Source: Deltaproteobacteria bacterium (GTDB lineage: Bacteria; Desulfobacterota; Syntrophorhabdia; Syntrophorhabdales; JANXAF01). From it: DNA of 64,000 bases. Every line of letters begins with the position of its first letter. Position 1 is the first letter of the stretch. The notes under the pieces were generated by a model that was given only the letters and a program-made list of their open reading frames with translations, was not told the DNA's origin and ran no database searches. The stretch is taken from positions 66,981-130,980 of the forward strand of contig JAOADT010000002.1 of the NCBI GenBank assembly GCA_026417175.1, in the 5' to 3' direction. Shown in pieces: positions 26,064-33,668 of this stretch. Both the position numbers and the translations under genes were made by a program.

Positions 26064-26334
26064 TCGTCCCTCCGCCAAATAGAGAACCTTAAGAGGTCTC
26101 GATGTTTTTGAAAAATTAAAAAGTTATGATTTAATTCATCCCTTATTGTTAACATATACTATCACCATTGCTTTAGCCCCAAAACAATATCTCTTTATTT
26201 CCTAAAGAAAAGTCTTCTTTGGTAATAAAATTTTTGAACTTTTACCTCCTTTAGCACCGTAAGATTCCCCAACCCGGTACAAAAACTTTCTGAATTCATT
26301 TGTTTCCGAAGACTGTTAGCGACAATTGAAATCA

Positions 26335-26454
26335 TCAGTTTTTCATATACACTTGGTTAAAAAACGTATTGATCTTTTGAAAAGGGGTTAATTTATAGCA
26401 CCTAGAACGCGAATTTTTTGACCTTAATTGGTTGGATGATCTTGCTATCGACAT
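26335..26454 (-). CDS. 39-codon ORF immediately downstream of the second cobalamin riboswitch
   Basis: The ATG at 26454 is six bases after AAGGAG (26466-26461), which is the Shine-Dalgarno sequestered by the riboswitch hairpin, exactly where btuB starts after the first riboswitch. The frame runs 39 codons to TGA at 26335. The peptide starts MSIARSSNQL, is basic and serine/asparagine-rich, has no signal peptide or membrane span, and I recognise no family. It could be a regulatory leader peptide, or the remnant of a lost B12-regulated gene. cbiXC begins about 270 bases further on with its own GGAGGG. Confidence 0.45.
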   Translation of the reverse strand: MSIARSSNQLRSKNSRSRCYKLTPFQKINTFFNQVYMKN

Positions 26455-26650
26455 GCCAGTCTCCTTATGCCTCGTAAGGAGTTACTTCCTGGCAGACACG
26501 GATCAAGGTTTCCTGGCTTAGGAGACACCGGGCACCTTCCCATCCTATTCATGAAGGACAGTGGTTGGGGATGCCCCTACCCGGTCTTTCATCCATCACA
26601 GTTGCGGGACAGCGGGGGATTTTCACCCCTCTTCCCTTGAAATCCGTGGC
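26455..26650 (-). promoter_or_regulatory. Cobalamin riboswitch with Shine-Dalgarno-sequestering hairpin, upstream of the cbi operon
   Basis: The minus strand shows the same core as the btuB element: AAGGGAAGAGGGGTGAAAAT, the CCCGCAACTGTGATGG segment and the B12 box AAGCCAGGAAACC. P1 pairs CACGGAT (26648-26642) with ATCCGTG (26503-26497). The expression platform is a perfect seven-pair hairpin, CTCCTTA (26481-26475) with TAAGGAG (26467-26461), masking a Shine-Dalgarno. An outer TGCCAG/CTGGCA pairing flanks it. No U-tract follows, so control should be translational. The gene directly in register with this platform is the 39-codon ORF, not cbiXC. Confidence 0.95.
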
Positions 26651-26666
26651 TACAAGAATCGAGATT

Positions 26667-26695
26667 ATGCTACATCAGATAAATCTTACTGTCAA
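26667..26695 (-). promoter_or_regulatory. Sigma70-type promoter of the cbi operon
   Basis: On the minus strand TTGACA (26695-26690) is followed after 17 bases by TAGCAT (26672-26667). Transcription would begin near 26660, just before the first stem of the cobalamin riboswitch at 26650, which is the expected position. Confidence 0.65.
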
Positions 26696-26905
26696 CCACT
26701 TTCCTTATGTAAGTTTTGATGGATAAATAGTGTCTTTAAAAATGGCTTTACTCTGATCTCTCATAATTTCTTGAGCAGAGACTTTTTTTTGGTAAGAAAA
26801 AAGGGCAAGAAGATTTAAAACAAACCCTCAACTGCGCACAAAAGTGAGATAAGAAGGTTTTTCTAACTCAAAAAACCACAATGTTTGAATAGTTGGTTGT
26901 TATCC

Positions 26906-26934
26906 TTGACAAGATATGTAAAAATGTTTTAATA
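26906..26934 (+). promoter_or_regulatory. Sigma70-type promoter of the aminotransferase leader
   Basis: TTGACA (26906-26911) is followed after 17 bases by TTAATA (26929-26934). Transcription would begin near 26941, giving a leader of about 180 bases that contains the aromatic leader peptide and the tandem terminators. Confidence 0.65.
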
Positions 26935-26966
26935 AATATACAACCCTTAACATGACAGGAACTACA

Positions 26967-27017
26967 ATGAAAGCTCTGAATTATTTTTACTTTTATTTTA
27001 GAATTGGGCACCCATGA
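26967..27017 (+). CDS. Aromatic leader peptide controlling attenuation (16 codons)
   Basis: The ORF is ATG at 26967 to TGA at 27015-27017 and encodes MKALNYFYFYFRIGHP. Six consecutive codons (26982-26999) alternate Tyr and Phe: TAT TTT TAC TTT TAT TTT. AGGA lies six bases before the ATG; another in-frame ATG at 26952 is possible. The stop codon falls inside the first strand of the downstream hairpin set. Short peptides with runs of the regulated amino acid followed by competing hairpins define ribosome-mediated attenuators such as pheL and trpL. This arrangement therefore predicts control by charged tRNA-Tyr or tRNA-Phe of the two aminotransferase genes. Confidence 0.75.
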   Translation: MKALNYFYFYFRIGHP

Positions 27018-27050
27018 TTCATGTGCCTTCGGGCACTGAGCCATGGGTGC
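27008..27050 (+). promoter_or_regulatory. Antiterminator hairpin (segments 1:2) of the aromatic attenuator
   Basis: GCACCCATG (27008-27016) pairs with CATGGGTGC (27042-27050), nine pairs, enclosing a second hairpin GTGCC-TTCG-GGCAC (27023-27036). The 3' strand overlaps the 5' strand of terminator I, so both cannot form together. The leader stop codon is at 27015-27017: a ribosome there would cover the 5' strand and free the 3' strand for the terminator. Segment 3 (27055-27062) could in turn pair with segment 4 (27077-27084), which would prevent terminator II. Confidence 0.7.
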
Positions 27051-27073
27051 GAAACCCATGGCTCTTTTATTTT
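27038..27073 (+). terminator. Attenuator terminator I (segments 2:3)
   Basis: GAGCCATGGGT (27038-27048) and ACCCATGGCTC (27054-27064) form an 11-pair stem with a five-base loop GCGAA, followed directly by TTTTATTTT. This is a strong intrinsic terminator placed between the leader peptide and the first aminotransferase gene. Confidence 0.8.
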
Positions 27074-27075
27074 GG

Positions 27076-27111
27076 GGCCATGGGCAAATAAAACCCATGG
27101 CCTTTTTGTTT
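27076..27111 (+). terminator. Attenuator terminator II (segments 4:5)
   Basis: GGCCATGGG (27076-27084) and CCCATGGCC (27094-27102) form a nine-pair stem with a nine-base loop, followed by TTTTTGTTT. It reuses the same CCATGG core as terminator I, so the segments can exchange partners. It ends only about 12 bases before the aminotransferase start codon and next to its Shine-Dalgarno AGGGAGG. Confidence 0.8.
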
Positions 27112-27123
27112 AGGGAGGAAAAA

Positions 27124-28329
27124 ATGGAAATATCAAAAAAGCTAAAGCAGCTGATCATGGCCCAGGAAGGCTGGACAAGAAAAATGTTTGAAGAGGGAAT
27201 AAAGTTAAAAAAGATGTATGGAGAAAAAAATGTCTATGACTTTTCGCTCGGTAATCCAGATGTAGAGCCTCCAGTAGAAGTCAAAGAGACTCTTATTCAA
27301 CTTCTAAGAGAGGATAAAAAAGGAATGCACCGATATATGGAAAACAATGGTTATGAATACGTTAGAGAAGAAATCGCACAATACCTATCTGAAAAATATA
27401 GTCTTCCTTTCACCGCCAAGCATATTTTTATGTCTGTCGGCTGTGCGGGAGGTCTTAATGTAGTTTTAAAGAGCCTTTTAAACAGAGGTGATGAGGTCAT
27501 AATCCCCACACCGTTTTTTTGGGAGTTCAAAAATTACGTGGAGAACTTTGGTGGAAAAGTAAAATTCGCTCCCACAAATGACGATTTTCAACTTAATGTA
27601 AATGCTATAGAGGCTATCATAACAAAGAGAACCAAAGCGATCCTCATAAATAGTCCAAACAATCCAACTGGTGTGGTCTATCGGGAAGAAGTACTAAAAG
27701 AACTAGCCTCTCTTCTTTACTCCAGAAGAAAAGAGGGGCAGAAGATATACATAATTTCGGATGATGCTTATAAAAAGATTGTCTATGATGATCTCGAGCT
27801 GCCTAATCTTTTTTTGTTGTATGATCTAGTCATTTCTGTAACTTCCCACTCAAAAGATCTGGCACTCCCGGGAGAAAGAATAGGATATATTGCCATATCT
27901 CCACGTATAGAGTGGGTAGATCTACTGGTTTCAGCGTTCATGATATCTTCCCGAGCGCTAGGGTTTGTTAATGCTCCCGCTCTCTTCCAGAGAGTGGTAA
28001 GCAAATTTCAAAGTAATTCGGTGGACATAAAGGACTACCAAGAAAAAAGGGACATTCTTTATAAGGTTCTTGTGGAATCTGGCTTTGAGTGTGTAAAACC
28101 TATGGGTGCATTTTACATGTTTCCAAAATCACCTATAAAAGACGAACTTAAGTTTGTTAGGAAGCTTCAGGAAGAGAGAATCCTGGTTGTTCCCGGAAGG
28201 GGATTTGGAAAAAAAGGTTATTTTAGGATCGCATACTGTGTACCTAAGGAAACAATCTTAGCCTCCATAGATGGTTTTAGAAGAATCGGAAAAAAATACG
28301 TGAAAGGAGGTAAAGATGGTCATTTCTAA
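27124..28329 (+). CDS. PLP-dependent class I aminotransferase, probably aromatic (first of a tandem pair)
   Basis: This is a fold-type I aminotransferase of 401 residues. SLGNPDVEPP lies near the N-terminus, the aspartate that contacts the pyridine nitrogen lies in INSPNNPTG and IISDDAYKK, and the PLP lysine lies in SHSKDLALPGERIGY. I chose the ATG at 27124, preceded by AGGGAGG; the upstream frame from 27043 runs through the attenuator hairpins. The enzyme type would usually be labelled aspartate or unspecified aminotransferase. Control by a Tyr/Phe leader peptide suggests it transaminates phenylpyruvate or hydroxyphenylpyruvate (inference). Its last 14 bases overlap the next gene, a close paralogue. 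Confidence 0.82.
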   Translation: MEISKKLKQLIMAQEGWTRKMFEEGIKLKKMYGEKNVYDFSLGNPDVEPPVEVKETLIQLLREDKKGMHRYMENNGYEYVREEIAQYLSEKYSLPFTAKHIFMSVGCAGGLNVVLKSLLNRGDEVIIPTPFFWEFKNYVENFGGKVKFAPTNDDFQLNVNAIEAIITKRTKAILINSPNNPTGVVYREEVLKELASLLYSRRKEGQKIYIISDDAYKKIVYDDLELPNLFLLYDLVISVTSHSKDLALPGERIGYIAISPRIEWVDLLVSAFMISSRALGFVNAPALFQRVVSKFQSNSVDIKDYQEKRDILYKVLVESGFECVKPMGAFYMFPKSPIKDELKFVRKLQEERILVVPGRGFGKKGYFRIAYCVPKETILASIDGFRRIGKKYVKGGKDGHF

Positions 28330-29506
28330 AAGGATCGCAGAACTAATGAAGGACTCCTCATGGATAAGAGCAATGTTCGAGGAAGGAATGAGGCTTAAAG
28401 AAAAATACGGAGAGGAAAACGTCTTTGATTTCACTTTGGGAAACCCAATAACAGAGCCTCCAGAGGAATTAAAACATGAGCTTGTGAAAATAGTGACTTC
28501 TGGAGTCAAGGGACTGCATAGATATATGCCAAATAATGGTTATGAAGATGTAAGAAGGGAAATAGCTGAGTTTTATAGGGAAAATACGGGCCTTCCCTTT
28601 ACGGAGAACCACATTATAATGACAGTTGGTGCTGCCGGCGGAATGAATGTAGCGCTTAAATCTTTACTTGATCCTGGGGACGAAGTGATAGTTCCTTCTC
28701 CATTTTTCATAGAGTTTAAATTCTATATCGACAATCACAACGGCATAATGAGATTGGTGGATACTAAAGACGATTTCCATCTCAACCTAGAAGCTATCGA
28801 AGCAGCGATAAGTGAAAGGACTAAAGCAATAATAATAAACTCTCCTCACAATCCTACCGGTGTAGTTTACACCAAAGGTGAACTTGAAGAACTTGCTAGC
28901 CTTCTTAGAGAGAGACGTAAGAAAAATCAGAGGATCTTCATAATTTCGGATGAGGCATACAAAAAGCTAATTTACGATAACATAGAGTTTCCTGATTTAT
29001 TCAGAATCTATGAAGACACTGTGGTGGTTATTTCTCACTCTAAAGATCTGGCACTTCCAGGAGAAAGAATTGGTTATGTGGCCATATCTCCTTTGATAGA
29101 TGGCGTAGAGGCTTTGATTGGAGCCGCCGTCTTTGCAAATAGGACACTCGGGTTCATTAACGCTCCGGCTCTTATGCAGCGGGTGATAAAGAAATTTCAG
29201 AAGAACAGTGTGGACATTATGGACTATCAAAGAAAAAGGGATACCATATATGAAATACTGGTTGAGGCAGGCATAGAAACAATTAAGCCAAATGGAGCAT
29301 TTTACATCTTTCCTAAATCACCTATTCCAGACGACATAGAATTTGTGAAACACCTTCAAAAACATCATATACTCGCTGTGCCGGGATCCGGTTTCGGAAA
29401 AAAAGGCCATTTTAGACTTGCATACTGCGTTGAATATGACGTTATAGAAAGGTCGAGGCCCTACTTTATAGAAGCAGTAAAATCCTTAAGAAACGAAAAG
29501 ATCTAG
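28316..29506 (+). CDS. PLP-dependent class I aminotransferase, probably aromatic (second of the pair)
   Basis: This is a 396-residue paralogue of the preceding enzyme, clearly a tandem duplication: TLGNPITEPP, INSPHNPTG, IISDEAYKK and SHSKDLALPGERIGY correspond position by position, as do the ends FRLAYCV. The start at 28316 has AAAGGAGG nine bases upstream and overlaps the first gene. The first copy has DDAYKK where this has DEAYKK, and the substrate-facing stretch after SHSKDLALPGERIGY diverges most, so the two may differ in substrate. The 3' end overlaps the convergent bioD gene by 21 bases. Confidence 0.82.
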   Translation: MVISKRIAELMKDSSWIRAMFEEGMRLKEKYGEENVFDFTLGNPITEPPEELKHELVKIVTSGVKGLHRYMPNNGYEDVRREIAEFYRENTGLPFTENHIIMTVGAAGGMNVALKSLLDPGDEVIVPSPFFIEFKFYIDNHNGIMRLVDTKDDFHLNLEAIEAAISERTKAIIINSPHNPTGVVYTKGELEELASLLRERRKKNQRIFIISDEAYKKLIYDNIEFPDLFRIYEDTVVVISHSKDLALPGERIGYVAISPLIDGVEALIGAAVFANRTLGFINAPALMQRVIKKFQKNSVDIMDYQRKRDTIYEILVEAGIETIKPNGAFYIFPKSPIPDDIEFVKHLQKHHILAVPGSGFGKKGHFRLAYCVEYDVIERSRPYFIEAVKSLRNEKI

Positions 29507-30196
29507 AGAGAAAAAACCTGAGTCTATACTTTTCTCAAGAACCTCAGCAAGACTCTCTCTAAAAGAGGGGTCTTCGTAAAATAAACGTACAGAAGGAAAC
29601 ACGCCAAGAAGAGGTACGGGAAGATACTTTTTGAGTATAGAAGGATTTGATTCGGAAGATGGGTCAGGATTCTGCTCTTTGTTGTTAAGTATAACGCCTA
29701 AGACCTTTATGTTTTGAGATAAAAGATAGTGGCACGTCAATAACGTATGATTTATGGTGCCAAGTTTGTTTTCAGAAATCACAAGCGTGTACATATTCCA
29801 AATTCTTGCCAAATCAGAAAAGAAAAAACCGTCTTTTATTGGAACGAGAATGCCACCCGCTCCTTCTACTATAAGGAGATCATGTCTCGAAAGAAGCTTT
29901 TGATAAACGTTAGTCAATATTCCCAAATCGATTTCTCTAAGCTCGTAAGTTGCCGCAACTTCCGGTGCGGCCGGAAGACGAAACCTGTAAGGTACAATAT
30001 CATCTATCACATCCTCTGATCCAGATGCTTTCTTTAGCATAAGCCCGTCTGAAAAATCTGGATCCCATCCTGTCTCCACAGGTTTCATCACGCCAACATT
30101 TAACCCTCTTCTGATAGAAAAATATGCACTAAGAGCGCAAGCGACTACTGTTTTACCAACTCCAGTTCCTGTCCCTGTTACAAATATCGATTTCAC
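29486..30196 (-). CDS. bioD: Dethiobiotin synthetase
   Basis: BioD carboxylates 7,8-diaminopelargonate to dethiobiotin using ATP. The 236-residue protein has a P-loop FVTGTGTGVGKTVVA at the N-terminus, KPVETGWDPDFSDG for substrate binding and LLIVEGAGGILVPI. The start codon is GTG at 30196, sharing one base with the stop of the small membrane-protein gene. No other biotin gene lies nearby, so the pathway is scattered or the precursor is imported. Its 3' end overlaps the second aminotransferase gene on the other strand. Confidence 0.92.
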   Translation of the reverse strand: MKSIFVTGTGTGVGKTVVACALSAYFSIRRGLNVGVMKPVETGWDPDFSDGLMLKKASGSEDVIDDIVPYRFRLPAAPEVAATYELREIDLGILTNVYQKLLSRHDLLIVEGAGGILVPIKDGFFFSDLARIWNMYTLVISENKLGTINHTLLTCHYLLSQNIKVLGVILNNKEQNPDPSSESNPSILKKYLPVPLLGVFPSVRLFYEDPSFRESLAEVLEKSIDSGFFSLDLFVS

Positions 30197-30396
30197 TATT
30201 CGATTACAGAAAAAAATATTAAAGCTACACCTATGAAGAAAGAAGCAATGACAATAGATAACCCTAAATTCCCACTTTCGACGATCTTTTTTTCAAAATC
30301 AGGAGAAAACACGGCCCCGACAACCTTTGTCCCTAATACCAGGATTAAAACGTAAATTACTGAATAAACAAATACCTCTAAAAGATTGCCAAGCAT
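30196..30396 (-). CDS. Small membrane protein, DUF350-like
   Basis: The 66-residue protein has two hydrophobic segments, VFVYSVIYVLILVLGTKVV and LGLSIVIASFFIGVALIFF, separated by a charged loop FSPDFEKKIVESGN. The loop followed by N-x-G-x-S-I-V-x-A-S-F is reminiscent of the DUF350 (UPF0719) family, which has no established function. It sits 12 bases after rex and one base into bioD. I make no functional claim. Confidence 0.6.
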   Translation of the reverse strand: MLGNLLEVFVYSVIYVLILVLGTKVVGAVFSPDFEKKIVESGNLGLSIVIASFFIGVALIFFSVIE

Positions 30397-30408
30397 CTCT
30401 TCCTCTTC

Positions 30409-31050
30409 TTACTTTGAAAGATAATAGACTAGACTGTCTAAAGCAGAGGTAAAAAAGAGATTCCGTATTTTCACATGTTCTGGTGCCCTAACCGGAACAG
30501 GAGAAAGGTTCAAAATTCCCTTTACCTCAGCTTCCACCAATAAATCTGCTACTTTTTGAGCTTCTTGAGGAGGTACGGTTATTATGCCTATCTCTATGTT
30601 TCTTTGTTTTACCACCTCTTTTAAGCTATCAACGTGAAGTATTTCCACTGGTTTTCCGAGCCTCTCGGATATCCTTCCCGTAACTCCTACCGGATCTATA
30701 TCAAAGGCTGCAACTATTTTGTAATTTTGTTTTAGAAAATCTTTGTAGACCAGAATCGCACTCCCTAGGTTCCCTATACCCACAACTGCTATCCTCCATT
30801 CCCTATTGATCCCCAGTATATCTTTAATGTGGTTTTTGAGATCTTTTATTCTGTATCCCATTCCTCTGACGCCAAATTCTCCGAAATATGCAAAATCTTT
30901 CCTTACCTGCGCCGGATTTACATTACACATTGCCGCCAGCGTTGCACTTGACACCACTTTCTCGTTTTTCGATTCCAGTTCATCCAGACACTTTAAATAA
31001 TTGGATAATCTTCTTACTGTTGCTTCTGGGATCTTAGAGTACTTAGCCAA
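30409..31050 (-). CDS. rex: Redox-sensing transcriptional repressor Rex
   Basis: Rex represses fermentative and respiratory genes when NADH/NAD+ is low. The 213-residue protein has an N-terminal winged helix (IPEATVRRLSNYLKCLDEL, then SSATLAAMCNVNPAQVRKDFAYFGEFGVRGMGY, given as two parts) and a Rossmann domain with GIGNLGSAIL. The start appears to be TTG at 31050, preceded by GGGGTGG. Rex occurs widely in Gram-positives, Thermotogae and some deltaproteobacteria. I did not find an unambiguous Rex operator (TTGTGAA-type palindrome) in the 106-base gap upstream. Confidence 0.93.
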   Translation of the reverse strand: MAKYSKIPEATVRRLSNYLKCLDELESKNEKVVSSATLAAMCNVNPAQVRKDFAYFGEFGVRGMGYRIKDLKNHIKDILGINREWRIAVVGIGNLGSAILVYKDFLKQNYKIVAAFDIDPVGVTGRISERLGKPVEILHVDSLKEVVKQRNIEIGIITVPPQEAQKVADLLVEAEVKGILNLSPVPVRAPEHVKIRNLFFTSALDSLVYYLSK

Positions 31051-31156
31051 TCGACCACCCCATTTAAAAGGCTCTTTGGATTTTTCAACGTACTATTTTA
31101 CTATCAGTTATGGATAAAAAAAATCAAGAGAAAAATTTCTCAAGCTTTTAACAAAA

Positions 31157-31954
31157 TCAACTCCGTAGCCCAAGCACATCTTCCATCGAGTATATACCTT
31201 CAGGTTTCCCCATTATCCATTTTGCTGCAAGAAGAGCCCCTTTTGCAAAATTTTCTCTGGATGTAGCTTTATGAGTTATTTCAAGTCTCTCTCCTATGCC
31301 AAGGAACATAACGGTATGCTCACCAACCACATCTCCACCCCTTATGCTAAATACGCCAAGTTCTTCGTTTTTCCTTTCCCCCACAATTCCACTTCTCCCG
31401 TAAACTGATTGCCAGTTTATCTCTAGATTCGTGCTCACAATAATATCTCTTAGCCTGAGTGCTGTCCCACTGGGAGCATCCTTTTTCATCCTATGATGTA
31501 CTTCAAGTATTTCCACGTCATAATCCTTTCCGAGGAGTTTAGAAACCGTTCTTACTATGTTAAACATCACATTCACACCCACGCTCATGTTAGGTGAAAT
31601 GACAACCCTTACGTTTTTTGCCCTTAATATTTCCTCTGCCTCCTTATCTTTGAAACCAGTTGTGCCTATTACTATTGCCTTATTTTTATCTTTGGCGATC
31701 CTAAAATGCTGTAAGGCTGAAGATGGTTCGGTGAAATCGATTACTACATCACATGCATCGACTACACTCATTAGATCATCCACTACGGCTAACTCCTTTT
31801 CAACAATCCCTAAATCCTTAAGTGTCCTTCCTACTGCCGGATGCTCCCTTTTTTCTACTGCCCCCACTATTTCAAATCCTTCCATTTTTTGAGAAAGACT
31901 GAGAATCGTCCTTCCCATCTTACCAAGCGCGCCTGTAACAATGAGTTTAATCAT
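31157..31954 (-). CDS. dapB: 4-hydroxy-tetrahydrodipicolinate reductase
   Basis: DapB reduces the DapA product to tetrahydrodipicolinate on the way to meso-diaminopimelate and lysine. The 265-residue protein has the nucleotide-binding VTGALGKMGRTIL at the N-terminus, FTEPSSALQHF, IGTTGF, ISPNMSVGVNVMFN and the signature EVHHRMKKDAPSGTAL. It is four bases downstream of dapA in a lysA-dapF-dapA-dapB run, and a 106-base gap separates it from rex. Confidence 0.95.
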   Translation of the reverse strand: MIKLIVTGALGKMGRTILSLSQKMEGFEIVGAVEKREHPAVGRTLKDLGIVEKELAVVDDLMSVVDACDVVIDFTEPSSALQHFRIAKDKNKAIVIGTTGFKDKEAEEILRAKNVRVVISPNMSVGVNVMFNIVRTVSKLLGKDYDVEILEVHHRMKKDAPSGTALRLRDIIVSTNLEINWQSVYGRSGIVGERKNEELGVFSIRGGDVVGEHTVMFLGIGERLEITHKATSRENFAKGALLAAKWIMGKPEGIYSMEDVLGLRS

Positions 31955-31958
31955 GCCT

Positions 31959-32843
31959 TTATCTCCTGTAAAGACCGTATTTCTTCGATATTTCTTCGAG
32001 ATACTTACTCGTTTTTTCCGAAGGAGAACACAAAGGCAGCCTGAGTTCTCTTTCCGTCAATCCCATAAAGTACAATATCTCTTTGATAGGGATAGGGTTT
32101 GTCTCCACAAATATTGCTTGGAAAAAAGGAAGTAAATAGGTATTGATTCTTACAGCTTTTTCCACATTTTTTTCTATCATAAAGGCCTCAAACAACTCCT
32201 TCATCATTTTCGGTATTGCGTTAGAGGCAACTGATATGACCCCAGTAGCTCCCACACTCATAAGAGGTAGGAAAAGATTATCATCGCCTGAAAGAATCGC
32301 AAATTTTCCCTCGGTAAGTCTATAAATTTCCGCAGCCTGAACCACTGAGCCTGATGCCTCCTTTATACCCACTATATTTGGTATTTCTGCAAGACGTGCT
32401 ACAGTTTCTGGAGACATGTTGACACCTGTTCTTCCTGGTATATTGTAAAGAATAATAGGGATATCTACCTCTTCGGCCACTCTTTTGAAATGTCTGTATA
32501 AACCCTCTTGAGTCGGCTTGTTGTAGTATGGTGTCGTAAGAAGGCACATATCAGCTCCAAGCTTCTTTGCTGCCTCTGTCAACTCTATTGCCTCATGGGT
32601 ACTATTCGATCCTGTGCCCGCGATGACAGGAACCTTCTTTTCCACAAATTTTACAGTTAATTCTATAACCCTCTCGTGCTCCTCGTAAGTTAAGGTTGGT
32701 GCCTCGCCTGTTGTGCCACAAGGTACAAGCCCGTCCACCCCATTTTCGATCTGAAAGCTTATAAGCCTTTTTAAGGAATCCTCATCTATTTTGTTATCCT
32801 TAAAAGGCGTTACAATAGCCGTGAATACGCCTTTCAATATCAT
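31959..32843 (-). CDS. dapA: 4-hydroxy-tetrahydrodipicolinate synthase
   Basis: DapA condenses pyruvate with aspartate semialdehyde. The 294-residue TIM barrel shows GVFTAIVTPFKDNKID, VPCGTTGEAPTLTYEEH, the catalytic tyrosine in PIILYNIPGRTGVN and the Schiff-base lysine in VGIKEASG. Late in the protein ILSGDDNLFLPL is also typical. It lies 12 bases downstream of dapF. Confidence 0.95.
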   Translation of the reverse strand: MILKGVFTAIVTPFKDNKIDEDSLKRLISFQIENGVDGLVPCGTTGEAPTLTYEEHERVIELTVKFVEKKVPVIAGTGSNSTHEAIELTEAAKKLGADMCLLTTPYYNKPTQEGLYRHFKRVAEEVDIPIILYNIPGRTGVNMSPETVARLAEIPNIVGIKEASGSVVQAAEIYRLTEGKFAILSGDDNLFLPLMSVGATGVISVASNAIPKMMKELFEAFMIEKNVEKAVRINTYLLPFFQAIFVETNPIPIKEILYFMGLTERELRLPLCSPSEKTSKYLEEISKKYGLYRR

Positions 32844-32855
32844 AGCTTCCCTCCC

Positions 32856-33668
32856 TTAAATGACTGCTTCCCGATGGAGTCTCCCCTCGAATATGAACCT
32901 TACTTCACCTTCGAGAAAAACCCCATCTTCGATATAAACATAAAGTATCTCACCACCCTTTGTTATAATTTTAGTTGGTGTGTTTATAAGTCCCTTCTCC
33001 TTTAAAACCACAACAGAGGCAACAGCGCCTGTTCCACATGCGTAGGTCTCTCCCTCAACCCCTCTTTCATATGTACGCACTATAATTTCGTCGTTTTTGT
33101 TAATCTTTACAAAATTCACGTTAGTCCCTGAAGGACTAAAGGCTGAATGGAATCGTATCTCCCGACCTAATTCTTCTACGGGAGCATTATCAATATTCTC
33201 ATAAAGGAGGACCACGTGTGGTACACCTGTGTTTACACTACTTACAAAGATCTCTCTATCATTCAGTTTTATCTCATAGTCAAGCTTTAGTGAATGAGGC
33301 TCAGTCAACTGCACTTTAACTCTTCTACCTTCCACCTCTGCTTTTATGACTCCCGATAGTGTTTCGAAACTCATCTTTTTGGGGGCAATTCCCGTTTCAT
33401 AGGCAAAGCGTGCAACACACCTTCCGCCGTTTCCACACATCTCGGCCTCTGATCCATCAGAGTTGAAAAATCTCCACTTAAAATCCGTGATCTGTGAACA
33501 TTCTACTAGGATCACCCCATCGGCTCCAACGGATAAGTGTCTTCTACAGATTTTTTTAACGAATTCCTGAATGTCTGGAAAATTTTTGTCTATAACTCCA
33601 TCCCTGTTGTCTATTATTATAAAATCGTTTCCACTTGCACTCATTTTGAAAAATTTTACGTGCATCAT
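32856..33668 (-). CDS. dapF: Diaminopimelate epimerase
   Basis: DapF interconverts LL- and meso-diaminopimelate with a two-cysteine mechanism. Both halves are visible in the 270-residue protein: MCGNGGRCVARFAYE with the first catalytic cysteine, and YACGTGAVASVVV with the second. The N-terminus reads FFKMSASGNDFIIID, as in the family. Two adjacent ATGs (33668, 33665) overlap the lysA stop codon; either could be used. Confidence 0.95.
   Translation of the reverse strand: MMHVKFFKMSASGNDFIIIDNRDGVIDKNFPDIQEFVKKICRRHLSVGADGVILVECSQITDFKWRFFNSDGSEAEMCGNGGRCVARFAYETGIAPKKMSFETLSGVIKAEVEGRRVKVQLTEPHSLKLDYEIKLNDREIFVSSVNTGVPHVVLLYENIDNAPVEELGREIRFHSAFSPSGTNVNFVKINKNDEIIVRTYERGVEGETYACGTGAVASVVVLKEKGLINTPTKIITKGGEILYVYIEDGVFLEGEVRFIFEGRLHREAVI

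Larger units (their letters stand above)
26064..26966. other. Divergent intergenic region between cbiXC and the aminotransferase leader
   Basis: This 900-base stretch carries the second cobalamin riboswitch and its promoter on the minus strand, a 39-codon ORF, and the promoter of the aminotransferase leader on the plus strand (each listed separately). The parts 26064-26334 (untranslated stretch before cbiXC) and 26698-26905 are AT-rich, and I see no gene, tRNA, terminator or repeat in them. Confidence 0.7.

Noticed and set aside
27008..27064. T-box or SAM-type riboswitch upstream of the aminotransferases
   Set aside because: No T-box antiterminator motif (AGGGUGGNACCGCG) and no conserved SAM core are present; a leader ORF with Tyr/Phe codons explains the structure better.
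27043..27123. Extended N-terminus of the first aminotransferase (frame from 27043)
   Set aside because: It runs through the two terminator hairpins, and ATG 27124 has a strong Shine-Dalgarno and matches the paralogue's start.
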